A stretch of DNA of 64,000 nt. Origin: Kumtagia sp963820075 (GTDB lineage: Bacteria > Pseudomonadota > Alphaproteobacteria > Rhizobiales > Rhizobiaceae). The first letter of the stretch is position 1, and each line of letters opens with the position of its first letter. The DNA lies in assembly GCA_963820075.1 (NCBI GenBank), contig CAWFYS010000008.1, positions 172,594 to 236,593 on the forward strand, in the 5' to 3' direction. The notes under the pieces were generated by a model. The model was not told the origin of the DNA. It searched no databases and saw nothing but the letters and a program-made list of their open reading frames with translations. This document shows, one piece after another, positions 8,622-17,038 of this stretch. Position numbers and translations under genes: made by a program.

Positions 8622-8983
8622 GCGAGCATTTCCCGGACCTTCCGCATGAGGTCGCGCGTCGAAAACGGTTTGGTCATGTAGGCATCCGCGCCGACGCCGG
8701 CCCCGCGCGCAACGTCGGTGTCGCGCCCCTTCGCCGTAAGCATCAGGATCCTGGTCTCGCGGATCTGCTCGTCGGCGCGCACGGCCTCGCAAACTTCGAA
8801 CCCGGACATTGCGGGCATCATCGCGTCGAGCAGCACCAGCCTCGGCCGCTCGCGGCGGATCGCCTCCAGCGCCTGCCTTCCGTCGCGCGCCACGTGGACC
8901 TCATAACCCTCGCGCTTCATCATGAATTCTAGCGAGACGACGATGTTGGGCTCGTCGTCGGCAATCAGGACTTTCCAGCTCAT
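8618..8983 (-). CDS. Single-domain response regulator
   Basis: 121-residue CheY-like receiver with no output domain. Acidic pocket ADDEPN at residues 8-13, phospho-acceptor Asp53 in LLDAMMP, Thr83 in MLTAKG and Lys105 in YMTKPF are all present. It lies between the SLC5-type kinase (stop 93 bases upstream) and the PAS/exonuclease protein (4-base ATGA overlap), so it is the likely partner of that kinase. Without a DNA-binding domain it must act by protein contact, perhaps on the coupled exonuclease protein. CrbR-type regulators of the acetate switch carry a LuxR output domain, which this one lacks. Confidence 0.9.
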   Translation of the reverse strand: MSWKVLIADDEPNIVVSLEFMMKREGYEVHVARDGRQALEAIRRERPRLVLLDAMMPAMSGFEVCEAVRADEQIRETRILMLTAKGRDTDVARGAGVGADAYMTKPFSTRDLMRKVREMLA

Positions 8984-9001
8984 GGCGTCTCTTCACCTCC
9001 C

Positions 9002-9076
9002 TTAAAGCATCGCGCCGAAAAGTGGACGCCGGTTTTCGGCGAAAGCGATGCGAAAACAAACAACCAAAGCAAATTC
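9002..9076. repeat. Dispersed repeat, family 3 (GCATCGCGCCGAAAAGTG type), copy A
   Basis: Contains AAAGCATCGCGCCGAAAAGT followed by a hairpin with GGTTTTCGGCGAAAGC and GCGATGCGAAAACAAA. It matches the reverse complement of 48323-48427. The similarity seems to run on to about 9100, into the last codons of the adjacent kinase gene, so the kinase stop codon lies within repeat-like sequence. It occupies the 93-base gap between kinase and response regulator and could affect their relative expression. Confidence 0.65.
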
Positions 9077-11833
9077 CTAAATCGGGCGATTTGCTTTGGG
9101 GCGCAGCGGCAGCCGGAACGCGAAGCACGCGCCCTTGCCCGGCTCCGATTCCAGCCATATGCGCCCGCCGAGATGATCGACGATTTGGCGGCAGATCGGA
9201 AGCCCAAGACCCGTCCCCGGGGGGCGGTTCGCGGCATCCCCGCCCTGGCGGAACTTCTCGAACACTGCCGCCTGTTCGCCGGGCGGCACGCCGGGGCCGT
9301 TGTCGCGGACCTCGACGAGGAGGCCGTCTCCGTCGGTGCGCAGCAGGACGCCGACCCTGCCGCCCACGGCCGGAACGAACTTCGCGGCGTTGGACAAAAG
9401 GTTCACCATCACCTGGGTCAGCCGGTCGGGGTCCGCATGGATCAGCGGCACCTGGTCGGGCAAGGACAGATCGACCACCGCGCCGCGCTCGCGGAACAGT
9501 TCGGACGTGGCGCGCACGGCGTTCGCCACGATCGTCCGCATATCGACATCGGCGTTGTGCCACTCGGCATGTCCGGATTCGATCTTGGCCATGTCGAGGA
9601 CCTGATTGACGAGACGGCTCAGGCGCTCGCTCTCGGAGACGACGATTTGCAGGAACTCCTCGCGCTGGCCGGCCTCCATGTCGGGCGCGTCGAGCATCAG
9701 CTCGGACAAAGCGCGGATCGAGGTCAGCGGCGTCCGCAGTTCATGGGTCACCGAAGACATGAAATCATCCTTCAGTTGGTCAAGGCTCTTCAACTGCTCG
9801 TTTGCGGCGCGAAGGTCGGCGGTCGCCAGCTCGAGGGAGCGCGACTTGTCCTCAAGCGCGCGCGCGTAGCCGCGCAGTTGCGACGCCTCGTCCAGTATCT
9901 CGATCACGTCGTCGATCGCCAGGGGTTCCTCCTGCGCGATCGAGGCAACCAGGACCCGGGCCGACGCGCTTCCCACCGCCCCGGCGAGCTGCCGCTCGAC
10001 GCGATCGACGAGGCGCGCGTCCGGGATCAGGTTCCCGACTGCGGCCACGCCGGTCTCGCGCGCATGGTCCTCGAACACCTGCCACGCCCGCTCCGCGCCG
10101 AGCAGACGGCTCGCCAGCACCACCAGGTCCTCGAGCCGGGCGTGGCCCCGCCAGAAGACGGGGGCCGGCTCTCCCTCGGCATGCCCACGCTCGAAGACGT
10201 CGACGAACAGCAGCCCCTGGCTCGCCTCGCGGGCCGAAGGCGCACGCCAGAGCGACAGGCCGACATAGAGCGCGCCGTTGACGAGAAGGCTCCAGAACAG
10301 CGAATGGGTCAGGCTGTCGAGCCCGACCAGGCCGAACAGCCGCTCGGGGGCGAGCAATGCGATTCCGAAAGGCCCGTGCTCGACGAATGCGCCTGCAATC
10401 CAGCCGGACTTGGCCACCGAAGGCAGCATCAGCGTATAGGCCCACACCGCGAAGCCGCCGAGCAGCCCTCCCAGCGCGCCGGCTCGCGTGCCCCCGCGCC
10501 AATACATGCCGACCAGCAGCGCCGGGGCAAACTGCGCGACGGCCGCGAAGCTGATCAGCCCGATGCTGACCAGCGCATAGGCCTCGCCGGCGACGCGGAA
10601 GTAAAGATAGCCGAGCATCAGCACGGCGACGATCGCGGCGCGCCTGATATTGAGCAGCAGCAGCGTCAGGTCGCCGCTTCCGCGCGCGCCAAACCAGCGC
10701 AGGCGCAGCAGCGACGGCATGACCAGGTCGTTGCAGACCATCGTCGAAACCGCGATCGTCTCGACGATCAGCATTCCCGTGGCCGCCGACAGGCCGCCGA
10801 CATAGGCGAAAAGCGCCAGCGCCGGCGCGCCATTGGCGAGCGGAAGCGACAGCACGAAGGTCTCGGCGTCCATCCGCCCGGGACCGAACAGGATCAACCC
10901 GCCGATCGCGATCGGCAGGACGAAGATATTGATCAGCAGCAAATAGGCGGGGAACACCCAGGCAGCCCGCCGCAGATGGCGTTCGTCGACGCATTCGACC
11001 ACCATCATCTGGAACTGGCGCGGCAGCAGCAGCACGGAAAGCATCGAGAGCAGCGTCAGGGCGAACCACTGGGCATAGCCGAACGAGGCGGCGCCAGCCT
11101 CGCCGCCGAGCCGCAACAGCGCGCGCAGCTCCGGAAAGGCCTGTGCGCGCGACCAGATGTCGGCCATGCCGTCGAACAGGCCCCAGGTCACGAAGGCGCC
11201 CACGGCAAGAAAGGCGACCAGCTTGACGGCCGACTCGAAGGCGATGGCCGCGACCATGCCCTCGTGCCGTTCGGTGCTGTCCAGGTGCCGCGTGCCGAAC
11301 AGGATCGTGAAGGCCGCGAGCGCCAGCGCGACGAACAGCGTGCCGTCTTCCCACCAGGCGGTCGCCGGCACAGCGGTCGGCTGCGGACCGGAGGTGAGCA
11401 AGTGATAGCCGGCCGACACCGCTTTGAGCTGGAGCGCGATGTAGGGGACGATGCCGACGACGGTGATCAACGTGACCAGTGCCGCGAGCGTCGGGCTCTT
11501 GCCGTAACGGCTGGCGATGAAGTCGGCGATCGAGGTGATCCGGTAGGTCCGCGCGATGCGGATCATCTTGCGCACGACGATTCCGGCGAGCAGCATGGCG
11601 AGCATCGGGCCGAGGTAGATCGGCAGGAACCAGACCCCGGACGCCGCCGCCCGCCCGACGCTGCCGAAATAGGTCCACGCGGTACAGTAGACCGCCAACG
11701 ACAGCGCGTAGATCCAGGCGTTGCCGATCACCGAGCGGCCACGTGCCGCGCGCCGGTCGGCGAAAGCGGCGATCGCGAACAACAGCGACAGATAGCCGAA
11801 CGAGACGGCCAGAACCAGCGGAGCGGCGATCAT
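9077..11833 (-). CDS. Sodium/solute symporter-type (SLC5) sensor histidine kinase, CbrA/CrbS-like
   Basis: 918 residues. The first ~560 form a sodium:solute symporter fold with about 13 membrane helices (AWTYFGSVGRAAASGVWFLP; ASRYGKSPTLAALVTLI), as in CbrA/CrbS kinases. A short linker domain follows. The kinase core has phospho-acceptor His697 in VTHELRTPL, N-box VMVNLLSNAAKF, D-box RDNGPGVP and G-box GTGLGLPI. In Vibrio and Pseudomonas CrbS/CbrA-type kinases govern acetate or carbon use; placement downstream of actP fits that. The start overlaps the stop of the small membrane protein (ATGA). Its C-terminal KANRPI is encoded by the edge of a dispersed repeat. Confidence 0.92.
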   Translation of the reverse strand: MIAAPLVLAVSFGYLSLLFAIAAFADRRAARGRSVIGNAWIYALSLAVYCTAWTYFGSVGRAAASGVWFLPIYLGPMLAMLLAGIVVRKMIRIARTYRITSIADFIASRYGKSPTLAALVTLITVVGIVPYIALQLKAVSAGYHLLTSGPQPTAVPATAWWEDGTLFVALALAAFTILFGTRHLDSTERHEGMVAAIAFESAVKLVAFLAVGAFVTWGLFDGMADIWSRAQAFPELRALLRLGGEAGAASFGYAQWFALTLLSMLSVLLLPRQFQMMVVECVDERHLRRAAWVFPAYLLLINIFVLPIAIGGLILFGPGRMDAETFVLSLPLANGAPALALFAYVGGLSAATGMLIVETIAVSTMVCNDLVMPSLLRLRWFGARGSGDLTLLLLNIRRAAIVAVLMLGYLYFRVAGEAYALVSIGLISFAAVAQFAPALLVGMYWRGGTRAGALGGLLGGFAVWAYTLMLPSVAKSGWIAGAFVEHGPFGIALLAPERLFGLVGLDSLTHSLFWSLLVNGALYVGLSLWRAPSAREASQGLLFVDVFERGHAEGEPAPVFWRGHARLEDLVVLASRLLGAERAWQVFEDHARETGVAAVGNLIPDARLVDRVERQLAGAVGSASARVLVASIAQEEPLAIDDVIEILDEASQLRGYARALEDKSRSLELATADLRAANEQLKSLDQLKDDFMSSVTHELRTPLTSIRALSELMLDAPDMEAGQREEFLQIVVSESERLSRLVNQVLDMAKIESGHAEWHNADVDMRTIVANAVRATSELFRERGAVVDLSLPDQVPLIHADPDRLTQVMVNLLSNAAKFVPAVGGRVGVLLRTDGDGLLVEVRDNGPGVPPGEQAAVFEKFRQGGDAANRPPGTGLGLPICRQIVDHLGGRIWLESEPGKGACFAFRLPLRPKANRPI

Positions 11834-12108
11834 CGCTCGGTCGGATCGATCTGATTGCCGCGCGGCGACGCAAGCGCATTCGCCTCGCTTGCCCAGGCGA
11901 GCAATCCAATCAGCGCCGCCCATATCGAAAAGAGCGCAACCGGCAGCAGCGGCAGCCCGAATACGGTGATATCGCGGTCCCAGACGATCAGCATCGGGAA
12001 GTTGAACAGGACCAGCCCCGCGCCCCATAACGAGAGCAGCAACTGGGCGCGCGGCCAGCGCGCGGGACCTCTGCCGGCGCGGATCCGGTCCTGGTGTCGA
12101 CCACTCAT
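11830..12108 (-). CDS. Small two-helix membrane protein of the acetate module
   Basis: 92 residues, unnamed family. The ATG at 12108 has a GGGGAG site. After a basic N-terminus (SGRHQDRIRAGRGPARWP) come two hydrophobic helices, LLLSLWGAGLVLFNFPMLIV and LLPVALFSIWAALIGLLAWA, joined by a short WDRDITVFG loop, then a polar tail. The stop overlaps the kinase start by four bases, so it is translationally coupled to the SLC5-type kinase and may help its membrane insertion or sensing. Small membrane proteins commonly precede such symporters (compare DUF485 with ActP), which supports but does not prove a subunit role. Confidence 0.8.
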   Translation of the reverse strand: MSGRHQDRIRAGRGPARWPRAQLLLSLWGAGLVLFNFPMLIVWDRDITVFGLPLLPVALFSIWAALIGLLAWASEANALASPRGNQIDPTER

Positions 12109-12181
12109 CGGCGGCTCCCCTGGCAAGGTAAGGCCCAAGGCCTGCCACCCCGGCAAAACGCCCTGTCCATGTGACGGTCGA

Positions 12182-13687
12182 TCATAGCGCGTCGAGCCGG
12201 TAGTGCCGGCCCAGCCACTGCTTGAAACGACGCACGATCGCGAGCGAATCCTTCAGCGCCTGCCGCTCCAGCGTGCCGAGTTCGGCAAGCCGTATCCCGT
12301 TATCCGGCGTACGCCCGTCGGCCATCTGCCGCAGATTGTTCGCGAGCTTCAGGCCTATGAGAAAGTGGATCGCGTCGATCAGGTCGCGGGCAAGCGGCTC
12401 GTCGATGCGGCCGTCCGCTACCAGCGCGTTGAGCCGGGCGACCGTGCCGAGCGCGCGCACGCGATACTGCAGCGCCAGCGCCCGCACCCCGTGCACGAGC
12501 GGGAAAATGCCGAGCTTCTTCAGGTCGATTTCGGCCGCCGCCCGTCCGCGCAACCCCGGCAGCCGCCACCACCAGCCGCCGTCGCCGCCGAACTGGTCGA
12601 CGGCGCTCGCGAAGTGCGCATAGAATGCGTCGCTGCCGGACAACAGGCGATCGACGTGATCGCGCGCCTGCTCAAGCAGCGTCGCGTCGCCGGCCACGGC
12701 CGCGGCGTCGAGAAAGATGGCCAGGTTCATCGGCCCCTGCGGATCGGCACCATGGATCCATTGCCATAGCTGGCCGCGAAACGCGGAAAGCGGCTGGCGC
12801 CATGGCGGGCGGCTCAGCATGATGCCACCCGGACATGGCGGATAGCCGAAATCGATCAGCGCCGCCGTGAAGGCCTGGGTGACCGCTTCGAGCCCCTCGA
12901 ACACGAAGCCGTCGCGCAGCAGCAGGGCGTTGTCCTGATCGGTCTTGATGATCTGCTCGCCGCGCCCTTCGCTGCCCATGACGATCAGGCAGCTATTGAT
13001 GCGCAACGGCTCCGGCGCGACCAGTTCCCAGAGGCGATGGAACACCTGCCGGTTGAGTTCACCCACGAGTCCGGCGATGACGTCGACGCGCACGCCGTCC
13101 TCGTGGAGCACTTTGATCAGCCCGTCGATCTGCCGCGCCGCCGCCTTCAGTTCCGTCAGGTCGGCCGACTGGGCAACCTGAAGCGCGATCATGTGCGAGT
13201 GGCTGGCCACGAAGGCCATCAGGTCGAGCTGACTGAGCACGCCGATCACGGCGTCGCCCTGGCGCACGACCACGCGATGGATGCGATGGCGCAGCATCAG
13301 GAGCATCGCATCGTAGAGTTCGTCATCGACCGAGACCGACCACGGCTCGAACGTTGCGACCTCGCGCACCGCAAGCTCGGCCGGAGGCTCCGGCCGAAGC
13401 AGCACTTCCCTGAGGTTGGTGGTGGTAAAAATGCCGATGCGCTGGCCATCCCGCACCAGCGCGTCGCTCAAGCCGCGCCGCGAAAGCTCGCGGCACAATG
13501 TGACGATGTCCGTATCGCCTTCGACAAAAAACGGCTTGCGCACAAAGGCATCGCCGACCTTGGACGCCATCAGCGAGACGAACTCGCGCCGCTCCCGGCT
13601 TGCTGGCCCGCTCGGGCCAGCAGCCTGTGGGGCAATGACCGCCACCGTTTCCTGGACCTCCGTCGCACTCGGACCCGGTTGCGGCAT
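12182..13687 (-). CDS. CBS-pair and DUF294 nucleotidyltransferase-like signalling protein
   Basis: 501 residues. Two CBS motifs (about 45-165) may bind adenine nucleotides. A DUF294 domain follows with a GlnD-like nucleotidyltransferase signature, MGSEGRGEQ at about 237-245 and TDQDNALL with the metal-binding Asp pair near 250/252. The DUF294_C helical domain ends the protein. Homologues are habitually encoded beside ActP and CbrA/CrbS-type kinases and are thought to modify or tune a partner, but the substrate is not known. It starts 14 bases after the actP stop, in the same operon. Confidence 0.88.
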   Translation of the reverse strand: MPQPGPSATEVQETVAVIAPQAAGPSGPASRERREFVSLMASKVGDAFVRKPFFVEGDTDIVTLCRELSRRGLSDALVRDGQRIGIFTTTNLREVLLRPEPPAELAVREVATFEPWSVSVDDELYDAMLLMLRHRIHRVVVRQGDAVIGVLSQLDLMAFVASHSHMIALQVAQSADLTELKAAARQIDGLIKVLHEDGVRVDVIAGLVGELNRQVFHRLWELVAPEPLRINSCLIVMGSEGRGEQIIKTDQDNALLLRDGFVFEGLEAVTQAFTAALIDFGYPPCPGGIMLSRPPWRQPLSAFRGQLWQWIHGADPQGPMNLAIFLDAAAVAGDATLLEQARDHVDRLLSGSDAFYAHFASAVDQFGGDGGWWWRLPGLRGRAAAEIDLKKLGIFPLVHGVRALALQYRVRALGTVARLNALVADGRIDEPLARDLIDAIHFLIGLKLANNLRQMADGRTPDNGIRLAELGTLERQALKDSLAIVRRFKQWLGRHYRLDAL

Positions 13688-13701
13688 CGGTCACTCGTTG
13701 C

Positions 13702-15429
13702 TCAGTGCCCGGACGCCTGTTCCGCGCCGATGCCTGTTTCCGAGCGGATCTGCTGCGCCGCGAAGCCGGCACGATCGATCCGCGCCCGCTCACTCTTGTC
13801 GAGCACCGAGAACAGCCAGATCCCGACGAACGCGATCGTCATCGAGAACAGCGCCGGAGACGCGTAGGGGAACGGCGCGGAGCCTGCCGGATTTCCGAGC
13901 GTGGCTTCCCACACCGACGGCGACAGAATCGTCAGAAGCACCGAGGTGATCAGCCCGAGGAAGCCTCCGACGAGCACGCCGCGCGTCGTGCAGTCCTTCC
14001 ACAGCACCGACATGAACAGCACGGGGAAGTTGGCCGAGGCCGCGATCGCGAAGGCCAGCGACACCATGAAGGCTATGTTCTGCTTCTCGAACGCAATCCC
14101 GAGCAGGACCGCCAGCACGCCCAGGCATATTGTGGTGATGCGCGAGACGCGCAGCTCCGCGGCGCTGTCGGCCTTGCCGCGCTTGACGACCGTCGAGTAG
14201 ATGTCGTGCGAGACGGCTGACGCACCGGACAGGGTGAGGCCGGCAACGACCGCCAGGATGGTCGCGAACGCCACCGCCGAGATGAAGCCCAGGAACACGT
14301 TTCCGCCGACGGCCTTCGCCAGGTGAACCGCCGCCATGTTGTTGCCGCCGATCAGCGCGCCCGTGCTGTCGACGAAGGCGGGATCCGTCAGGACGAATGT
14401 GATGGCGCCGAAGCCGATGATGAAGGTCAGCAGGTAGAAATAGCCGATCCACCCGGTGGCCCACATGACCGATTTGCGCGCTTCCTTCGCGCTCGGAACG
14501 GTGAAGAAGCGCATGAGAATATGCGGCAGGCCGGCCGTGCCGAACATCAGCGCCATGCCGAAGGAAATCGCCGAGATCGGGTCCTTGATGAAGTTGCCCG
14601 GCCCCATGATCGCGAAGCCTTTTTGTGCCGCGACATCCGGCGGGTCGCCCGCCGCCGCCGCGATCCCGGTCTTGACCTCGACGGCACTGCTGAACAGCCC
14701 CTCCGGGCTGAAACCGTAGCGGAGCATCACCATGAAGGCCATGAATGTCGCGCCGCCAAGCAGCAGGCAGGCCTTGATGATCTGCACCCAGGTCGTCGCC
14801 GTCATGCCGCCGAACAGCACGTAGACCATCATCAGTGCGCCGACGATAACCACCGCTATCCAGTAGTCGAGCCCGAACAGCAGCTTGATCAACTGCCCCG
14901 CGCCGACCATCTGCGCGATCAGGTAGAAGGCCACCACGACGAGCGTGCCCGACGCGGCGAAGATGCGCACTGGTGTCTGCGCGAAGCGGAACGCCGCCAC
15001 GTCCGCGAAGGTGAATTTGCCGAGGTTGCGCAGGCGCTCGGCCATCAGGAATGTGATGACCGGCCAACCGACCAGAAATCCGATCGAATAGATCAGACCG
15101 TCGTAACCGGAGGCCATCACAGCCGCCGAAATTCCGAGGAACGACGCCGCCGACATGTAGTCGCCGGCGATCGCCAGCCCGTTCTGGAACCCGGTGATGC
15201 CGCCGCCGGCGGTATAGAAATCGGCGGCCGACTTGGTTCGGGACGCCGCCCATTTCGTGATGAAGAGCGTAAGCACGACGAACGCCGCGAACATCGCGAT
15301 CGCCGTCCAATTCGTGGGCTGCTTCACAGCGGGGCCGAGATCGCCGCCGGCGGCGAAAACGGCCGTCGGCAACGCGATAAAGGCAATAAGGCCGGCGGCC
15401 TTGCAAAGGGTTGCTCGCGCGGCCATCAT
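13702..15429 (-). CDS. actP: Cation/acetate symporter
   Basis: 575-residue member of the sodium:solute symporter family with about 13 membrane helices after an N-terminal signal-like segment (LIAFIALPTAVFA). SSS hallmarks are present: ADFYTAGGGITGFQNGLAIA, GDYMSAASFLGISA, and FTFADVAAFRF. ActP takes up acetate and other short monocarboxylates using a cation gradient. It overlaps the DUF485 gene by four bases (ATGA) and is followed by DUF294, then the kinase module, so transport and sensing are co-expressed. No acs gene is in the window. Confidence 0.93.
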   Translation of the reverse strand: MMAARATLCKAAGLIAFIALPTAVFAAGGDLGPAVKQPTNWTAIAMFAAFVVLTLFITKWAASRTKSAADFYTAGGGITGFQNGLAIAGDYMSAASFLGISAAVMASGYDGLIYSIGFLVGWPVITFLMAERLRNLGKFTFADVAAFRFAQTPVRIFAASGTLVVVAFYLIAQMVGAGQLIKLLFGLDYWIAVVIVGALMMVYVLFGGMTATTWVQIIKACLLLGGATFMAFMVMLRYGFSPEGLFSSAVEVKTGIAAAAGDPPDVAAQKGFAIMGPGNFIKDPISAISFGMALMFGTAGLPHILMRFFTVPSAKEARKSVMWATGWIGYFYLLTFIIGFGAITFVLTDPAFVDSTGALIGGNNMAAVHLAKAVGGNVFLGFISAVAFATILAVVAGLTLSGASAVSHDIYSTVVKRGKADSAAELRVSRITTICLGVLAVLLGIAFEKQNIAFMVSLAFAIAASANFPVLFMSVLWKDCTTRGVLVGGFLGLITSVLLTILSPSVWEATLGNPAGSAPFPYASPALFSMTIAFVGIWLFSVLDKSERARIDRAGFAAQQIRSETGIGAEQASGH

Positions 15430-15734
15430 TTCAGCGCCTCCCGCTTCACCTTCTCGGACAGGTCGTCATATTCGCTGTTGGCGCGCTGGACGTAGATCGC
15501 CGTGATCACGATCGTGAATACAATCACTCCGAACCCGACGGGAATACCCCAGGTCATCACCCCTTCGCCGATGCGTACCGAAAGCAGGTCCTTCCTAAAG
15601 GCGATCAGGAGAATAAACCCGTAGTAGACGATCATCATCGCCAGGGTTAGCGTCCATCCGAAGCGTGTTCGCTTCGATTTGAGTAACTGATAGTTCGGAT
15701 CGGCTGATATGCGATCAGCTAGTGGTGTTTCCAT
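15426..15734 (-). CDS. DUF485 membrane protein (YjcH-like)
   Basis: 102 residues with two membrane helices (about 27-48 and 60-82). The DUF485 core is seen as DPNYQLLKSKRTRFGWTL and MMIVYYGFILLIAF, ending in a charged C-terminal helix. YjcH/DUF485 proteins nearly always precede actP and are regarded as accessory to the symporter. Here the stop overlaps the actP start (ATGA). It is the first sure gene of the acetate transcript; a possible 81-codon frame overlaps its 5' end. Confidence 0.92.
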   Translation of the reverse strand: METPLADRISADPNYQLLKSKRTRFGWTLTLAMMIVYYGFILLIAFRKDLLSVRIGEGVMTWGIPVGFGVIVFTIVITAIYVQRANSEYDDLSEKVKREALK

Positions 15735-15960
15735 CGGGAAATCCCATCCTGTCGTCTTGCGGGAGGAGGCATCTTGCTTTGCCTATTCGCGCCCAATAGC
15801 GCCAAGACTTCACACGTTCAATCTCAACCAAAGTCGCACGCAGCGCGTGAAGTCCAAAGCTTGCAGCCTGACGACTATCGGCCGGCCCGTATGGGATGCA
15901 CACGGCTAAGAACCGCTGATCGACGCGACTGAACATGAGCGCAACCATTCTTATGGGCAT
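15715..15960 (-). CDS. Possible small upstream ORF of the acetate operon (81 aa)
   Basis: A frame beginning ATGCCCATAAGA at 15960 is preceded by a GGGGGAA site and runs 20 bases into the DUF485 gene in another frame. The product contains SRVDQRFLAVCIPYGPADSR and a basic middle, with no known family. Third-position GC is clearly lower than in neighbouring genes, which argues against a conserved gene. It could be a leader peptide coupled to DUF485, or chance. Confidence 0.25.
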   Translation of the reverse strand: MPIRMVALMFSRVDQRFLAVCIPYGPADSRQAASFGLHALRATLVEIERVKSWRYWARIGKARCLLPQDDRMGFPDGNTTS

Positions 15961-16198
15961 TTCCCCCTTTTCACCAGCGGAATTGGCGTGCGTCACGCAG
16001 TTTGCGCCCGGAGTTTCCGGGCCTTCTCCAATCCTCCCGGTCGACCGGCTCCGAAGCCGCGGATCGATATGTTGCGGCATCACAGCATGGGCAGCCGAGC
16101 GGGCATCCCACCGGCCGCGATCATGGTGCGGGAGGCGGCACGCAACTTCCGGAATCGATCGACGGCAAGTCGAAAACGCATGATGTCCGACGGGGGCC
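15961..16198. other. Intergenic region between the acetate operon and the repeat upstream of msrA
   Basis: No convincing gene. Short open frames on both strands have neither homology nor good start sites. The region must hold the promoter of the DUF485-actP operon on the minus strand; no clear -35/-10 pair or operator was recognised by eye. Confidence 0.4.
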
Positions 16199-16304
16199 CT
16201 AAGCAGACTTGCGTGGCTTCGCCCACGTTTCGCCTGCTTAGGCTCTTGTTTTGTCGCAGGTTTCTGTCGGAAAACCGTGACACACTTTTCCGGAACCTGC
16301 TTAG
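16199..16304. repeat. Dispersed 106-bp repeat, family 1, copy B
   Basis: Near-identical reverse complement of 3596-3701, with the same CTAAGCAG...CTGCTTAG ends and only a handful of substitutions. It sits about 65 bases before msrA. Being in opposite orientation to copy A, 12.5 kb away, the two could support an inversion. Confidence 0.8.
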
Positions 16305-16368
16305 CCCCTGATAATTCTGGCCGGCCATGCCTATATTTACCGCGAACCGAAAGCCAAGGAGGTACGCA

Positions 16369-16893
16369 ATGACGATCGCGACCGAACGCGCAGTGCTTGC
16401 CGGCGGCTGCTTCTGGGGCATGCAGGATCTGATCCGCCGCTATCCGGGCGTGGCTTCCACGCGAGTCGGCTACACGGGCGGCGAAGTGCCCAACGCCACA
16501 TACCGCAATCATGGCAGCCATGCGGAGGCCATCGAGATCGTGTTCGATCCGGCCAGGATCAGCTATCGCGATCTGCTGGAATTCTTCTTCCAGATCCATG
16601 ACCCGACGACGCGCAACCGTCAGGGCAACGATGTCGGCGCCAGCTACCGCTCGGCTATTTTCTACACGAATGAGGAGCAGAAGCGTGTCGCGGAAGACAC
16701 CATAGCCGACGTGGACGCCTCCGGTCTTTGGCCAGGCAAGGCCGTGACGGAAGTGGCGCCGGTCGGCGATTTCTGGGAAGCCGAGCCGGAGCACCAGGAT
16801 TATCTCGAACGCTATCCCAACGGCTATACCTGCCATTTCCCGAGACCGAACTGGAAGCTTCGCAAGCGCGAGGAAGTCCGCCGTGCCGGATAG
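16369..16893 (+). CDS. msrA: Peptide-methionine (S)-S-oxide reductase
   Basis: 174 residues. MsrA reduces methionine-S-sulfoxide in proteins and free amino acid, using thioredoxin. The catalytic motif GGCFWG is present with Cys14, and the family segments RVGYTGGEVPNATYRNHGSH and FFQIHDPTT follow; the second half has YRSAIFYTN and the typical EPEHQDYLERYPNGY. The start is fixed by a strong AAGGAGG site before ATG at 16369, rather than an ATG 14 codons upstream. It is monocistronic with its own terminator. Confidence 0.95.
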   Translation: MTIATERAVLAGGCFWGMQDLIRRYPGVASTRVGYTGGEVPNATYRNHGSHAEAIEIVFDPARISYRDLLEFFFQIHDPTTRNRQGNDVGASYRSAIFYTNEEQKRVAEDTIADVDASGLWPGKAVTEVAPVGDFWEAEPEHQDYLERYPNGYTCHFPRPNWKLRKREEVRRAG

Positions 16894-16925
16894 CCTGACG
16901 TACCGGCGCGTCCCTTCATAACCGC

Positions 16926-16958
16926 AATCAGCCCGGAACGATGCCGGGCTGATTGTTC
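16926..16958 (+). terminator. Rho-independent terminator after msrA
   Basis: Perfect 11-bp stem AATCAGCCCGG/CCGGGCTGATT with a 7-base loop, followed by GTTCTC. The T-tract is weak, but the position 33 bases after the msrA stop supports the call. It may also serve the convergent hydrolase gene. Confidence 0.65.
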
Positions 16959-17038
16959 TCGCACCTGAATTAGCCGGCACCACCCTTCGCGTGGCCTTCG
17001 CACCTGCGGGCGCAGCTTAGCTGCGGCGGAACGGGTCT

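Noticed and set aside
9173..11854. 893-codon plus-strand frame opposite the SLC5-type kinase
   Set aside because: Antisense shadow of a kinase with every domain motif intact; the product shows only Arg, Gln, Asp and His repeats and no fold.
15715..16983. Single 422-codon minus-strand frame spanning the msrA gene and the DUF485 upstream region
   Set aside because: Most of it is antisense to msrA, which is certain. Only the last 81 codons (from 15960) have a ribosome site and are kept as a doubtful small ORF.
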